Below, in pieces: positions 17,568-26,314 of a stretch of 64,000 nt of DNA (within the stretch, counting starts at the first letter, position 1; every line of letters starts with the position of its first letter). The translations under genes and the position numbers were made by a program. The notes beneath the pieces were generated by a model, which saw only the letters and a program-made list of their open reading frames with translations, ran no database searches and was not told where the DNA came from. The stretch covers positions 62,001 through 126,000 of the forward strand of contig JAPKZB010000078.1 in the NCBI GenBank assembly GCA_026393985.1, read 5' to 3'. Source of the DNA: Acidobacteriota bacterium. GTDB taxonomy: Bacteria; Acidobacteriota; Terriglobia; Bryobacterales; Bryobacteraceae.

Positions 17568-17954
17568 CTAGTGTTTTGCGGGAGCCGCCGCTGTGGGTGC
17601 GGCCGCCGGGGCAGCCGTGGGCGGAGGATCGACTTTGCGCAGACCCGTGGGGTAGACGCGTTCGCGGCTGCCGAGGTCGATCATGCAGAAGCCCAGCAGG
17701 ATCCCCAGGAAGATGAGGGAACTGACAAAGATGATCGAGTTGAGCGCCTTGTCGTGCCGGAGGTGCATGAAGATCAGGGCGACCAGAGATGCCTTTACGG
17801 TCGCAATTAGCATGGCGATGATGATGTTTACCGTCGACGAGCCGAAATCAACATAAGCCGCGCCGACGGTGACTCCGGTCAGGATCAATAGGGCGATCAG
17901 CGTGAGCAGGTACGGAAGAGGGGAGTGGGAGGTGTGGTGCGCTTGTTCGCTCAT
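17568..17954 (-). CDS. Cytochrome c oxidase subunit IV family protein (caa3-type)
   Basis: The 128-residue inner-membrane protein has three predicted transmembrane helices (about 14-34, 43-65 and 74-95), with the family feature VALIFMHLRHDKALN between helices 2 and 3. A Pro/Ala-rich C-terminal tail ends in APAKH. The small subunit IV helps assemble or stabilise haem-copper oxidases. It is the last gene of the act-cox operon, 7 nt after coxC, and the operon ends in the following 66-bp gap. Confidence 0.9.
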   Translation of the reverse strand: MSEQAHHTSHSPLPYLLTLIALLILTGVTVGAAYVDFGSSTVNIIIAMLIATVKASLVALIFMHLRHDKALNSIIFVSSLIFLGILLGFCMIDLGSRERVYPTGLRKVDPPPTAAPAAAPTAAAPAKH

Positions 17955-17961
17955 GAGAATC

Positions 17962-18621
17962 CTAGCTGACGAGATAGAGAAGGGGGAAAAGGTAGATCCA
18001 GATCAGGTCGACCAAGTGCCAGTAGAGACCGATCAAGTCCACCGGGGTGTAGTAGGCGCTTGAAAAGTCACCGCGGTTGGCCCGGATCATAATCCAGGTG
18101 ATCAGAATGATACCGATCAGCACGTGGAAGCCATGGATGCCCGTCATGGCGAAGTAGAAGCCGAAGAACATCGCCTGCTGGGGAGGGCCACCAATATCGG
18201 CAAGGTTGAAGAAACGGCCGGGGAGCAAACCATCGTGGAACTTGTGGGAGTACTCGAAGTATTTGACGACGAGGAAGGCGAAGGCAAAGCCGAGGGTCAG
18301 GCCCAGGTTGAGAACCGTCTTCGATTTCTCGTCGGTCGAGGCATAGTGAACCGCCATTACCATCGTAAAGGAGGAACAAAGGAGGAAAACCGTGTTCACC
18401 GCGCCGAGAACCCGGTCGAGATGATGGTGACCGGCGACCCAGGCCTCCGGATAGACCCCCTGCATGAGGCCGAATCCGACGAAGAGGCCGCCGAACATCA
18501 GGATCTCCGTGGCCAAAAAAAGCCACATGCCGATCTTCGACGTATCGAGTTGTTGTTCGGCGGTAGCGAAGTGATGCTGGCGGAACCGGTGTTCCGCCAC
18601 ATCATGCGTAGAATGACTCAA
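17962..18621 (-). CDS. coxC: Cytochrome c oxidase subunit III
   Basis: The 219-residue protein has five or so membrane helices and COX3 signatures ([19 protein letters not shown], then [15 protein letters not shown] and [17 protein letters not shown]). The frame is open to 18726, inside coxA. The likely start is TTG 18621, which shares its last two bases with the coxA stop (TTGA) and has GGGGAGGA five bases upstream; this gives [13 protein letters not shown]. No ATG or GTG is better placed. The overlap implies translational coupling so that subunits I and III are made in step. Confidence 0.94.
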   Translation of the reverse strand: MSHSTHDVAEHRFRQHHFATAEQQLDTSKIGMWLFLATEILMFGGLFVGFGLMQGVYPEAWVAGHHHLDRVLGAVNTVFLLCSSFTMVMAVHYASTDEKSKTVLNLGLTLGFAFAFLVVKYFEYSHKFHDGLLPGRFFNLADIGGPPQQAMFFGFYFAMTGIHGFHVLIGIILITWIMIRANRGDFSSAYYTPVDLIGLYWHLVDLIWIYLFPLLYLVS

Positions 18622-20264
18622 TCGTTCCTCCCCTGTCCCATCGGGCGGTAGTAATCGTACGGCCCACCACCGACGGACGGGACTTCGTGGAAATTGTGGG
18701 TAATCGGCGGCGAAGAGGTCTGCCACTCCAACGTCCGGCTATGCCAGGGGTTGGCCGGAGCATCCATTTTCTTGCGCAGCGAAGCGAACAGGTAACCCGC
18801 CATGATCAGAAAGCCGAGGCCCAGGATCCACGATCCGACAGTAGATGCCTGGTGCAGGAACTGGAACTCCGGCAGGTAGTTGTAGTAACGACGGGGCATC
18901 CCGCGGCTGCCCAACACGAACTGCGGCAGGAACGTCGCGTTAAAGCCAATGAACACCAGGGCGCAGGCAACGCGGGCGGCGGATTCACTGTACATGCGTC
19001 CGAACATCTTCGGCCACCAGTAGTGCAGACCGCCGAGGAAGGCGATGACCGTCGACCCCATCATCACGTAGTGGAAGTGGGCCACCACGAAATAGGTATC
19101 GTGCAGGTGGATGTCAACTGATACGGCGCCCAGGAAGATACCAGTCAGACCGCCGATGCCAAACAGCAGAAGGAAGCTCAACGCGTACAGCATCGGGGCA
19201 TTGAAGGCAACCGATCCTTTGTACATTGTAACGATCCAGTTAAAGGTTTTGATGGCGGACGGAACCGCCACAAAGAAGGTGATGAAGGAGAAGATCGCCG
19301 AGGCCAGTTGGGACTGACCGGAGGTGAACATGTGGTGTCCCCAAACGATGAATGACACCAGAGCAATCGCTACCGAGGAGAAGGCTATAGCCCGGTAGCC
19401 GAAGATCGTCTTCTGCGAGAAGGTCGGGATGATTTCGGAGATGATCGCCATACCCGGCAGAATCATGATATAGACGGCCGGATGGGAGTAGAACCAGAAG
19501 AAGTGCTGGAAGAGGACGGGATCCCCGCCCAGCTTCGGGTCAAAGATACCGATACCGAAAGTGCGCTCCATGAGAAGCAGCAACAAGGTGATGGCCAACA
19601 CGGGGGTAGCAAGCACCTGGATGAGCGCCGTAGCGTAGATGCCCCAGCAGAAGAGCGGCATATCGAACCAGCCCATGCCCGGGGCGCGCAGTTTGTGAAT
19701 GGTCGCGACGAAGTTCACCCCCGTAAGAATCGAGCTGAAGCCAAGCACGAAGACTGCGAACGTCATCAAGGCTACGCTGCCATCCGTGGTCGTCGAGTAG
19801 GGCGTGTAGAACGTCCACCCGGTGTCGACGCCGCCGGTCACCATGGCGGTGATGGCGATCAAAGCGCCGACCATGTAGATATACCAACTGAACAGGTTCA
19901 GTTTCGGGAAAGCGACGTCTTTGGCGCCCAGCATTAAAGGCAGTACGAAGTTAGCGAGCGCGGCGGGTACCGATGGAATGATGAAGAGAAAAACCATGAT
20001 CGCGCCGTGCAGGGTGAAGACCTTGTTGTAGGTCTCCGCAGACATGATGGTCTGTTTCGGCGTGAGCAGTTCGAGGCGAATCATCATGGCGAAGACGCCG
20101 CCAAGGAAGAACATGAACAGGATCGCCCAAAGGTACATGATGCCGATCCGCTTGTGGTCTACTGTCGTCAGCCAGGATTTCAGGCCTTTGCCGTCGTGTA
20201 GATAATCCACGTCATGGTGATCGGCGTGGCCGCTGATGTGTGGTGAAGTAATAATGTCAGCCAT
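18618..20264 (-). CDS. coxA: Cytochrome c oxidase subunit I, A2-type haem-copper oxidase
   Basis: The 548-residue catalytic subunit, with 12 membrane helices, reduces O2 to water and pumps protons. Haem and CuB ligand regions are [16 protein letters not shown] (CuB His), WGHHMFTSG (His-His pair) and [15 protein letters not shown] (haem a3 and a His). In A1-type oxidases the D-channel Glu sits in GHPEVY. Here the motif is YSHPAVY, the Tyr-Ser replacement that defines the A2 subfamily, found in Thermus-type caa3 enzymes. It is flanked by coxB and coxC. A2 assignment is from this motif alone. Confidence 0.97.
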   Translation of the reverse strand: MADIITSPHISGHADHHDVDYLHDGKGLKSWLTTVDHKRIGIMYLWAILFMFFLGGVFAMMIRLELLTPKQTIMSAETYNKVFTLHGAIMVFLFIIPSVPAALANFVLPLMLGAKDVAFPKLNLFSWYIYMVGALIAITAMVTGGVDTGWTFYTPYSTTTDGSVALMTFAVFVLGFSSILTGVNFVATIHKLRAPGMGWFDMPLFCWGIYATALIQVLATPVLAITLLLLLMERTFGIGIFDPKLGGDPVLFQHFFWFYSHPAVYIMILPGMAIISEIIPTFSQKTIFGYRAIAFSSVAIALVSFIVWGHHMFTSGQSQLASAIFSFITFFVAVPSAIKTFNWIVTMYKGSVAFNAPMLYALSFLLLFGIGGLTGIFLGAVSVDIHLHDTYFVVAHFHYVMMGSTVIAFLGGLHYWWPKMFGRMYSESAARVACALVFIGFNATFLPQFVLGSRGMPRRYYNYLPEFQFLHQASTVGSWILGLGFLIMAGYLFASLRKKMDAPANPWHSRTLEWQTSSPPITHNFHEVPSVGGGPYDYYRPMGQGRND

Positions 20265-20280
20265 GTGAAACCCCCTTCGT

Positions 20281-21222
20281 TTATTTCAATTCCTTGATGT
20301 AAGCAATGATACCCCGCATCTCCGGGATTCTGAGCAGCCCCTGGAAGGTCGGCATCACCGGCTCGTAACCGGCCACGATGCGGGCCTGCGGATTATTGAT
20401 CGATTCGGCGATGTAGTTGTCATCGACGGTGACAGTCGAACCGTCGGTGAACTTTTCCAGGCGCCCGTAGAGACCTTTGAAGGACGGGCCGGTGTTTTTG
20501 CTTCCGTCGATGCTGTGGCAGGAATTGCAGCCCTTGTTCTCGTAGACCAGTTTGCCAACCTCAACGGGGGCCATCGTCTGCAGTTCGGGGTCACCTTCGA
20601 GCAGCCATTTCTCGTAGACCTCCGGAGAGTCGACAAAGAGATTCGCCATCATGTCGGAGTGCGATTTCCCACAGTACTCCGCGCAGAATACCTGGTGCCG
20701 ACCGGGGACGGTCGGTGTGAAGGTCAGGTCGACGAAGCGCCCCGGTATCACGTCGGTCTTCTGACGCATCGAGGGGATGTAGAAGTCATGCAGAACATCT
20801 TCGCTCGTCAGGATCAACTTTACCGGACGGTTTACCGGCACGTGCAGATTGCCGATAGTCCGGGTGCCGTCGGCATATTCAAAGGCCCAGAGCCATTTTT
20901 TACCCGTCACGTGGATCTCTATGGCGTCGTTTGGCGCAACGCTGGCGCGTACGTAGTCATTGAACCCCCAAAAGAAGATGCCCATGACGATAATCAGGGG
21001 CACGATACTCCAGAGGAGTTCGAGAGTCAGGTTGTGTGCAATATTTGGCGTAAGCACGCCCTCTTTACGCCTCCGGTACTTCCAGGCGAGATAGACAGTC
21101 AAAAACACAATAAGTGCGAAGAAAAATACGCTCAGCCACACCAGAAACATGTAGAGAACGTCAACGTCGTTGGCGTACGCGCTTCCCTGTGGGCCAAGCA
21201 TCCAATGCCTGATGGAATCCAT
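20281..21222 (-). CDS. coxB: Cytochrome c oxidase subunit II with fused C-terminal cytochrome c (caa3-type)
   Basis: The 313-residue protein has two N-terminal helices (about 21-46 and 66-88) and a periplasmic cupredoxin domain with the full CuA site [16 protein letters not shown]-terminal cytochrome c domain carries CNSCH and a distal Met near PVMPTF. The fusion lets the oxidase accept electrons from its own tethered haem, the caa3 arrangement. Usually this suits electron delivery from a complex III partner in a supercomplex, here alternative complex III encoded upstream. The start ATG 21222 lies 10 nt after the SCO gene. Confidence 0.97.
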   Translation of the reverse strand: MDSIRHWMLGPQGSAYANDVDVLYMFLVWLSVFFFALIVFLTVYLAWKYRRRKEGVLTPNIAHNLTLELLWSIVPLIIVMGIFFWGFNDYVRASVAPNDAIEIHVTGKKWLWAFEYADGTRTIGNLHVPVNRPVKLILTSEDVLHDFYIPSMRQKTDVIPGRFVDLTFTPTVPGRHQVFCAEYCGKSHSDMMANLFVDSPEVYEKWLLEGDPELQTMAPVEVGKLVYENKGCNSCHSIDGSKNTGPSFKGLYGRLEKFTDGSTVTVDDNYIAESINNPQARIVAGYEPVMPTFQGLLRIPEMRGIIAYIKELK

Positions 21223-21232
21223 GTTGCCTTCC

Positions 21233-22048
21233 TTATAATGAAACCGGCCCCGCTGGGGGCGACTGCTTAAGGTCTTCCCGCTCCTTGCGCCAGAAGCGCA
21301 GAAGGGAAGCGCCTAGAATGAACACCGTGAGCGCCCCGCCGCCTCGCATGATGTTGCGGGCAAACAGGACATAACTTTTTGCCTGAGGGTCGTACTGGAA
21401 ACAGTAGAGAAGCAGATGTTCCCCGGTAGAACGCATCTTTCCGTCGCGGGCCTCAGTCAAACCCATCCGGAGATCAAACGCCTTGTACTTGATGCCGTAG
21501 AGGTACCGGGCAATCTTGCCTTCCGGCGTGAGCAGGATCAGAGCCGCGCTGTGCGCGTACTGCTGCCGATCCTTGTCCCACCGGTAATGGAAGCCGGCCT
21601 GCTCTGCCAGCTTACGCGCGTTATCGTTGTAGTCGGACAGAAAGTGCCAGCCCGGAGCCGGCCGGTCGAAGCTGATCAACTGGGTCTGCTTTTTGGCGGC
21701 GGCAAGGGGGTACATCTCGCGAGGGTCGATGGAGATGGTAACGATTTCGTACTCTTTGCCCGGGGTCCAGGGAAGTTCCCGGATGCTCGAAGTCAGACCG
21801 TTCATCACGAGGCTGCACAGCATTGGACAGGAGTAGTAGACGAAGTTCAGGACGACGGGGCGGTCCTGCCGCAGGAAGCTGGACAAGGATACCGGACGGC
21901 CGTTTTCGGCAATGAACTCGAGGTTTCCGTCAAGCACCGCGCCGAGGCGCTCCTCCACCCCAACGCCGTTCAGTTCCTGGGGAACGGAGGCGTTACCCTC
22001 GACAATCGCGAGGGCGAAGAGTGCGGAGATGAGGAGGCGGGCAAGCAT
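21233..22048 (-). CDS. SCO1/SenC-type copper chaperone for the oxidase CuA site
   Basis: The 271-residue protein has an N-terminal signal/anchor (MLARLLISALFALAIVEG) and a thioredoxin-fold SCO domain with the copper-binding CPMLC (C-x3-C) and a conserved His near GWHFLSDY. A C-terminal membrane helix (GALTVFILGASLL) follows. An open frame upstream reaches 22120 but is not homologous. ATG 22048 gives a clean signal sequence. SCO proteins load copper into subunit II, which fits its location immediately before coxB. Confidence 0.93.
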   Translation of the reverse strand: MLARLLISALFALAIVEGNASVPQELNGVGVEERLGAVLDGNLEFIAENGRPVSLSSFLRQDRPVVLNFVYYSCPMLCSLVMNGLTSSIRELPWTPGKEYEIVTISIDPREMYPLAAAKKQTQLISFDRPAPGWHFLSDYNDNARKLAEQAGFHYRWDKDRQQYAHSAALILLTPEGKIARYLYGIKYKAFDLRMGLTEARDGKMRSTGEHLLLYCFQYDPQAKSYVLFARNIMRGGGALTVFILGASLLRFWRKEREDLKQSPPAGPVSL

Positions 22049-22067
22049 ACGATTCACAGAAACAAAT

Positions 22068-22505
22068 TTACTTGGCGGGTGCGGGCGGATTGGCCGGGGA
22101 GGTAGCAGCCGGGGCAGCATCTTCGGGCTTCTTGACGGGATAGGGAGTCACGGGGAACTTCCAATTTCCGCCCGGAGCGGCTTCGACCACAACCAGCGCC
22201 ATCGCCTTATCGATCGGCAGTCTCACTGTACCAGCGGCCTTGTTGAGCCTGCCGTAAGTATTGAGCTGCTGCGACTCCCGAGTTTGCAGGTCGAGATAAT
22301 CCTTCGAAACAGGTTCCAACTGGATTCGCTCAACGGCCGCATCGCGGAAACTATTGTAGTAGATGGCGCAACCGATACAAACCGCTACAATAAAACCAAC
22401 AATCGCTACCGTCACCACCAGAACGGGAACGGTTTGCACCTCCGTCCGGTCAAAACCAAGTTCAGCGACCTCTTCCGGGGTCAGGTTCTTGGGAGTGTTA
22501 GACAT
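22068..22505 (-). CDS. Single-pass membrane protein of unknown function in the act-cox operon
   Basis: The 145-residue protein has a charged N-terminus (NLTPEEVAELGF), one strong transmembrane helix (about 25-48), then a periplasmic region of mixed helix/strand (DYLDLQTRESQQLNTYG, GTVRLPIDKAMALVV), ending in a Pro/Ala tail. ATG 22505 overlaps the actF stop by 8 nt, so coupling to actF is likely. I do not recognise the family. Its position between actF and the SCO gene suggests a subunit or assembly factor of alternative complex III or the bridge to the oxidase; this is inference. Confidence 0.85.
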   Translation of the reverse strand: MSNTPKNLTPEEVAELGFDRTEVQTVPVLVVTVAIVGFIVAVCIGCAIYYNSFRDAAVERIQLEPVSKDYLDLQTRESQQLNTYGRLNKAAGTVRLPIDKAMALVVVEAAPGGNWKFPVTPYPVKKPEDAAPAATSPANPPAPAK

Positions 22506-23706
22506 TCTGGAACTCCAATCCTTTTTCGAGTCGAGGATCGCCGACCGCCACAATCGGGGCCGACTTCAGCCGCCACCAGAAACCTAGAGCCAGCGTGCTC
22601 ATGACGGCGATGAAACAGGCTGCATCCATCCAATGAGGGGCGACGCCCGCCTTGGCGAAGTTTGGCATGACCAGCCAGTAGACATCGACATAGTGCATGC
22701 AGAGAATCCAAACGGTCACAAACCGCAGTACGTTCAGGCTGCGTTTGCTGGCGCGCGCCAGCAGAACGAGGAAAGTAGCGGCAAAGTGCCCGAGGAGGAG
22801 TATGGCGCTGACCGTCTCCCACGTGCCCGTCCGGCGGACCTTGAAGAAAATAGTCTCTTCGGGCAGGTTGGCATACCAGATCAACATGTACTGGGAGAAG
22901 GCAACGTAGGCCCAGAAGACCGTGAGGGCGAACATCCATTTCCCCATGTCATGGTAATGTTCCACCGTGACCGAGTTGGCCAGAATCCCATTCGCGCGAA
23001 AGCGGAGCAGCGTGAAGGTCAGGATGGCAAAGAAAGCCCACATACCTCCGGCAAGGCAGTACACGCCAAAAATCGTCGAGTACCAGTGGGGCTGCAGAGA
23101 CATGACCCAATCGACGCTCGCCAGCGAGGCGGACAGAAAGAAAAGCAACATGCCCGGAGCGGAGATGCGCTCGCTCTTGAAGGTTAAGTTCAGGTCCTTC
23201 GAGCGATCCTGGGCCCGCGACCAGCTCGACAGGCGCCACGCCCAGAAGCTCCAGATCGCAAAATAGATGGCCGCCCGGATGTAGAAGGCCGTCGGGTTAA
23301 GGAAGGCCTCTTTTTTCTTAAGCAGGGCATCGGTTTCCATGATTCCCGGATGCGACCACTCGTACAACTCATGAAGGCCAAAGGCGACCGGCAGGAAAAG
23401 CAGCGCGAGAACCGGCATCGACATCATGATGTTTTCCATCAACCGGCGCAGCGGAACGCTCCATGCCGCTCCGGTCAGATGCTGAATCATTGTAAACAGG
23501 GCGGCGCCAACCGCAATGCCCGTACCGAAGAAAAAGGCCACTAGGTAGGAGGGAAAGAACTGCTTGTGGTCGACGCTGTAGCCCGCCAACGCCGCTACCC
23601 AACCGAGGACGAAGACGCCGAGGATGATGTTCCGACCCTTCTCCCAGGTAGCGGCCGGGAGTTCGTAACTGTCTTTCGGAACGGCGTGATGGTGATGTTT
23701 GCTCAT
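22498..23706 (-). CDS. actF: Alternative complex III quinol-binding subunit ActF (NrfD/PsrC-like)
   Basis: The 402-residue integral membrane protein has about ten helices, from the same PsrC/NrfD family as ActC but with the shorter ActF form. Quinol oxidation and proton-conducting residues are expected in the helices (ENIMMSMPVLALLFLPVAFGLHELYEW region). The N-terminus is MSKHHHHAVP, with four consecutive histidines. It lies 21 nt downstream of actE and overlaps the next gene by 8 nt. Together ActC and ActF form the two membrane cores of alternative complex III. Confidence 0.92.
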   Translation of the reverse strand: MSKHHHHAVPKDSYELPAATWEKGRNIILGVFVLGWVAALAGYSVDHKQFFPSYLVAFFFGTGIAVGAALFTMIQHLTGAAWSVPLRRLMENIMMSMPVLALLFLPVAFGLHELYEWSHPGIMETDALLKKKEAFLNPTAFYIRAAIYFAIWSFWAWRLSSWSRAQDRSKDLNLTFKSERISAPGMLLFFLSASLASVDWVMSLQPHWYSTIFGVYCLAGGMWAFFAILTFTLLRFRANGILANSVTVEHYHDMGKWMFALTVFWAYVAFSQYMLIWYANLPEETIFFKVRRTGTWETVSAILLLGHFAATFLVLLARASKRSLNVLRFVTVWILCMHYVDVYWLVMPNFAKAGVAPHWMDAACFIAVMSTLALGFWWRLKSAPIVAVGDPRLEKGLEFQNV

Positions 23707-23727
23707 GTTGCGACTCGTGGTCCTCGA

Positions 23728-24336
23728 TTAATTCAGTTGAGCCCGGAGATTTTCCGGCACGTCTTCTTTGGTTCCGCTGTTGGCCCGGTGCAGCGCACGG
23801 AGGTAGGCTACGATCGCCCAGCGGTCGTGATCGCTGGTCTGGGTGCGGTAACCCATCATCGTCCGGCGACCCTCGCTGGCGACCGAGTACAGCTCCCCGT
23901 CATTCATCTGCTGCACGCGCGGCTCGATCAGGTTGGCCGGCTGGAAGGCCGCGCCAGCGCGAATGCCGACGATCCCCTTGCCGTCTCCAACGCGAGAGTG
24001 ACACGGCGCGCAGTAGGTATTGAACTTGAGCTGGCCCTGAGCAAGCAACTCGGGCGTGACCGGCTCCTGGTTCTTACCCACATATTGGGAGGCGACCACC
24101 CCCCACCGGTAGGCGTCGTCACCGCCGAGTTGGCCAATCGCCACCGTACCCTCGGGCGGACGACGGCTGGAGCGCTTGTCAGCAAACAGCGGACTCTGCT
24201 GCTGCGCCTTGTACTTGGGCTGCGCCTTCATATCATCCCAGATCTGCAACGGGGGCGTATCCCGGCTGGGGCTGAGGCATCCAGTTAGCAACAGGCTGCC
24301 GGCCAGCGGCAGGAGAAACAAAATACGGGAGCGCAT
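23728..24336 (-). CDS. actE: Alternative complex III monohaem cytochrome c subunit ActE (lipoprotein)
   Basis: The 202-residue protein has a lipoprotein signal peptide ending LLLTGC, so it is tethered to the membrane by an N-terminal lipid. A single c-type haem motif is CAPCH near residue 108, with a candidate axial Met in TMMGYRTQ. In ACIII, ActE passes electrons from the pentahaem ActA toward the cytochrome or oxidase. Its ATG shares one base with the actD stop (TAATG), suggesting coupled translation. Confidence 0.93.
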   Translation of the reverse strand: MRSRILFLLPLAGSLLLTGCLSPSRDTPPLQIWDDMKAQPKYKAQQQSPLFADKRSSRRPPEGTVAIGQLGGDDAYRWGVVASQYVGKNQEPVTPELLAQGQLKFNTYCAPCHSRVGDGKGIVGIRAGAAFQPANLIEPRVQQMNDGELYSVASEGRRTMMGYRTQTSDHDRWAIVAYLRALHRANSGTKEDVPENLRAQLN

Positions 24337-24875
24337 TATGCCTCGACGACCTCCAACTTCTCGGCTCCCAGGGAGGCGAGGAAATCTTTTGTGGCGTTGG
24401 CGTCAAACCTTTTGTCGGAAGCCTCGATCACCAGCAGAAAACGGTCATCGGAAGAACCGGCCACGCCCGAGTAGTTGAAAATCGGATGGCTGAGGCGCGG
24501 CAAACCGTTCAACCCTAGCATGCCGAAGACCGCAGCGAAGGCCGAGAGAAGAACAGTCAACTCGAACATGACCGGAAAGCCGAATTCAAAAGCGAACAAC
24601 GGCTTGCCACTGATGACCAGTGGGTAGGCAATCGTGCCCGTCCACCACTGCAGGAGAACGGCAGTGGTGAAACCCGTCGCGCTGCCACAAAGTACGATGT
24701 AGCCGAGAATCGAGGGCTTGGCGCCCATCGCCTCGTCAATGCCGTGGATCGGGAAGGGGGTATAGGCTTCCATCTTGGTATACCCTTGCGCCCGGGCGGC
24801 CTTCACTGCATCGAGCAGAGTATCCGGGGAGGAGAAGTCGGCAACGACGCCGTGTATGGAGGAGTGATCAGCCAT
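24336..24875 (-). CDS. actD: Alternative complex III subunit ActD (DUF3341)
   Basis: The 179-residue protein with two central membrane helices (about 55-80 and 95-120) has the DUF3341 signature: GVVADFSSPDTLLDAV, EAYTPFPIHGIDEAMG, then SHPIFNYSG, DDRFLLVIE. ActD is a small structural subunit of ACIII without redox centres. The open frame continues to 25151 but homology starts at MADHSSIHGV, so ATG 24875 is used, 8 nt after the actC stop. Confidence 0.93.
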   Translation of the reverse strand: MADHSSIHGVVADFSSPDTLLDAVKAARAQGYTKMEAYTPFPIHGIDEAMGAKPSILGYIVLCGSATGFTTAVLLQWWTGTIAYPLVISGKPLFAFEFGFPVMFELTVLLSAFAAVFGMLGLNGLPRLSHPIFNYSGVAGSSDDRFLLVIEASDKRFDANATKDFLASLGAEKLEVVEA

Positions 24876-24883
24876 GGCGTTCC

Positions 24884-26314
24884 TTAGTGGGCCCGGACGG
24901 ACTCGGGCGATCCGGCCGTCGTCGCGGGGAGATAGTGCTTTTCGTGTTCGGTCTGGATCATCATGCCCTTCACTTCGCTTACCGCGATGATCGGCAGGAA
25001 CCGGGTAAAGAAGACAAACAGGGTGATGAACAGCCCAAATGTGCCAAAGAAGGTGAGAATATCGACAATTGTCGGCCGGAAGTAGCCCCAGGAAGCGGGA
25101 AGATAATCGCGGTGCAAGCTGGTGGCGATAATCACGAAACGTTCGAACCACATCCCGATGTTCACGAAGATCGAAAGAACAAACATGAACGGGATGTTGG
25201 TCCGCAGCTTCTTAAACCAGAAGAACTGGGGCGAGATGACGTTACAGGAGACCATCGACCAGTAGGCCCAGGCGTAAGGGCCCATGGCGCGGTTGATGAA
25301 GGTGAAGCGCTCGTATTCGTTGCCGGAGTACCACGCGATAAAGAATTCGGTGGCGTAGGCGTAACCGACAATGGTTCCTGTTGCCAGGATCACCTTATTC
25401 ATGTTCTCAAGGTGGGTCATGGTCACGAGGTGTTCGACCTTGAAGACCCAGCGGGCGATCACCATGAGCGTGATCACCATCGCAAAGCCGGAGAAGATGG
25501 CGCCGGCGACGAAGTAGGGTGGGAAAATGGTGGTATGCCAGCCCGGGATGATGGAAACCGCGAAGTCGAAGGAAACAATCGTGTGCACGGAGAGCACGAG
25601 CGGGGTTGACAGACCGGCCAGGATCATATACGCCTTTTCGTAGTTCTTCCAGTGCGTCGCCGAACCGCGCCAACCGAGCGAGGCGATGCCGTAAATCGTG
25701 TGCCGGAGCTTGGTGGTTGCCCGGTCGCGGATGATGGCCAAGTCCGGGATCAGGCCGACATACCAGAACATGGCCGACACAGTGGCATAGGTGGAGACCG
25801 CGAAGACGTCCCACAGCAGCGGACTGCGGAAGTTTTGCCACATGGCCAGATCCGCGTTCGGAATCGGGAACAGCCAGTAGGCCCGCCACGGACGGCCGAC
25901 GTGCACCAGAGGATAGATGCCGGCGCAGGCCACGGCAAACAGCGTCATCGCCTCGGCGAAACGGTTGATCGAGGTGCGCCACTTTTGCCGGAAGAGAAAC
26001 AGAATGGCCGAGATCAGGGTGCCCGCGTGACCGATACCGATCCAGAAGACGAAGTTGGTAATGTCCCAACCCCAACCGACCGGGTTGTTGTTACCCCATA
26101 CACCGACGCCGGTGGCGACGAGATAGGCCAGCATGGAGCCAAGCAGGAGAGTGATGCTCCCGCTGATGGCGAGAGCGATGTACCAGTTGCGGTGCGTCTC
26201 CAGTTCGGTATGGATGCTCACCGCCTCGGTGACATCGTGGAGCGAGGGCTGGCCAGTGACCAGCGGAGGACTTAACTGTTCAACAGCTTTGGGATCGAAT
26301 GCTAGGTCAGCCAT
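24884..26314 (-). CDS. actC: Alternative complex III quinol-binding subunit ActC (NrfD/PsrC family)
   Basis: The 476-residue membrane protein has about ten helices, the larger of the two NrfD-like subunits. Typical features are [47 protein letters not shown] and [29 protein letters not shown]. It binds quinol on the periplasmic side and passes electrons to the Fe-S clusters of ActB. Its ATG overlaps the actB stop by one base (TAATG). Confidence 0.95.
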   Translation of the reverse strand: MADLAFDPKAVEQLSPPLVTGQPSLHDVTEAVSIHTELETHRNWYIALAISGSITLLLGSMLAYLVATGVGVWGNNNPVGWGWDITNFVFWIGIGHAGTLISAILFLFRQKWRTSINRFAEAMTLFAVACAGIYPLVHVGRPWRAYWLFPIPNADLAMWQNFRSPLLWDVFAVSTYATVSAMFWYVGLIPDLAIIRDRATTKLRHTIYGIASLGWRGSATHWKNYEKAYMILAGLSTPLVLSVHTIVSFDFAVSIIPGWHTTIFPPYFVAGAIFSGFAMVITLMVIARWVFKVEHLVTMTHLENMNKVILATGTIVGYAYATEFFIAWYSGNEYERFTFINRAMGPYAWAYWSMVSCNVISPQFFWFKKLRTNIPFMFVLSIFVNIGMWFERFVIIATSLHRDYLPASWGYFRPTIVDILTFFGTFGLFITLFVFFTRFLPIIAVSEVKGMMIQTEHEKHYLPATTAGSPESVRAH

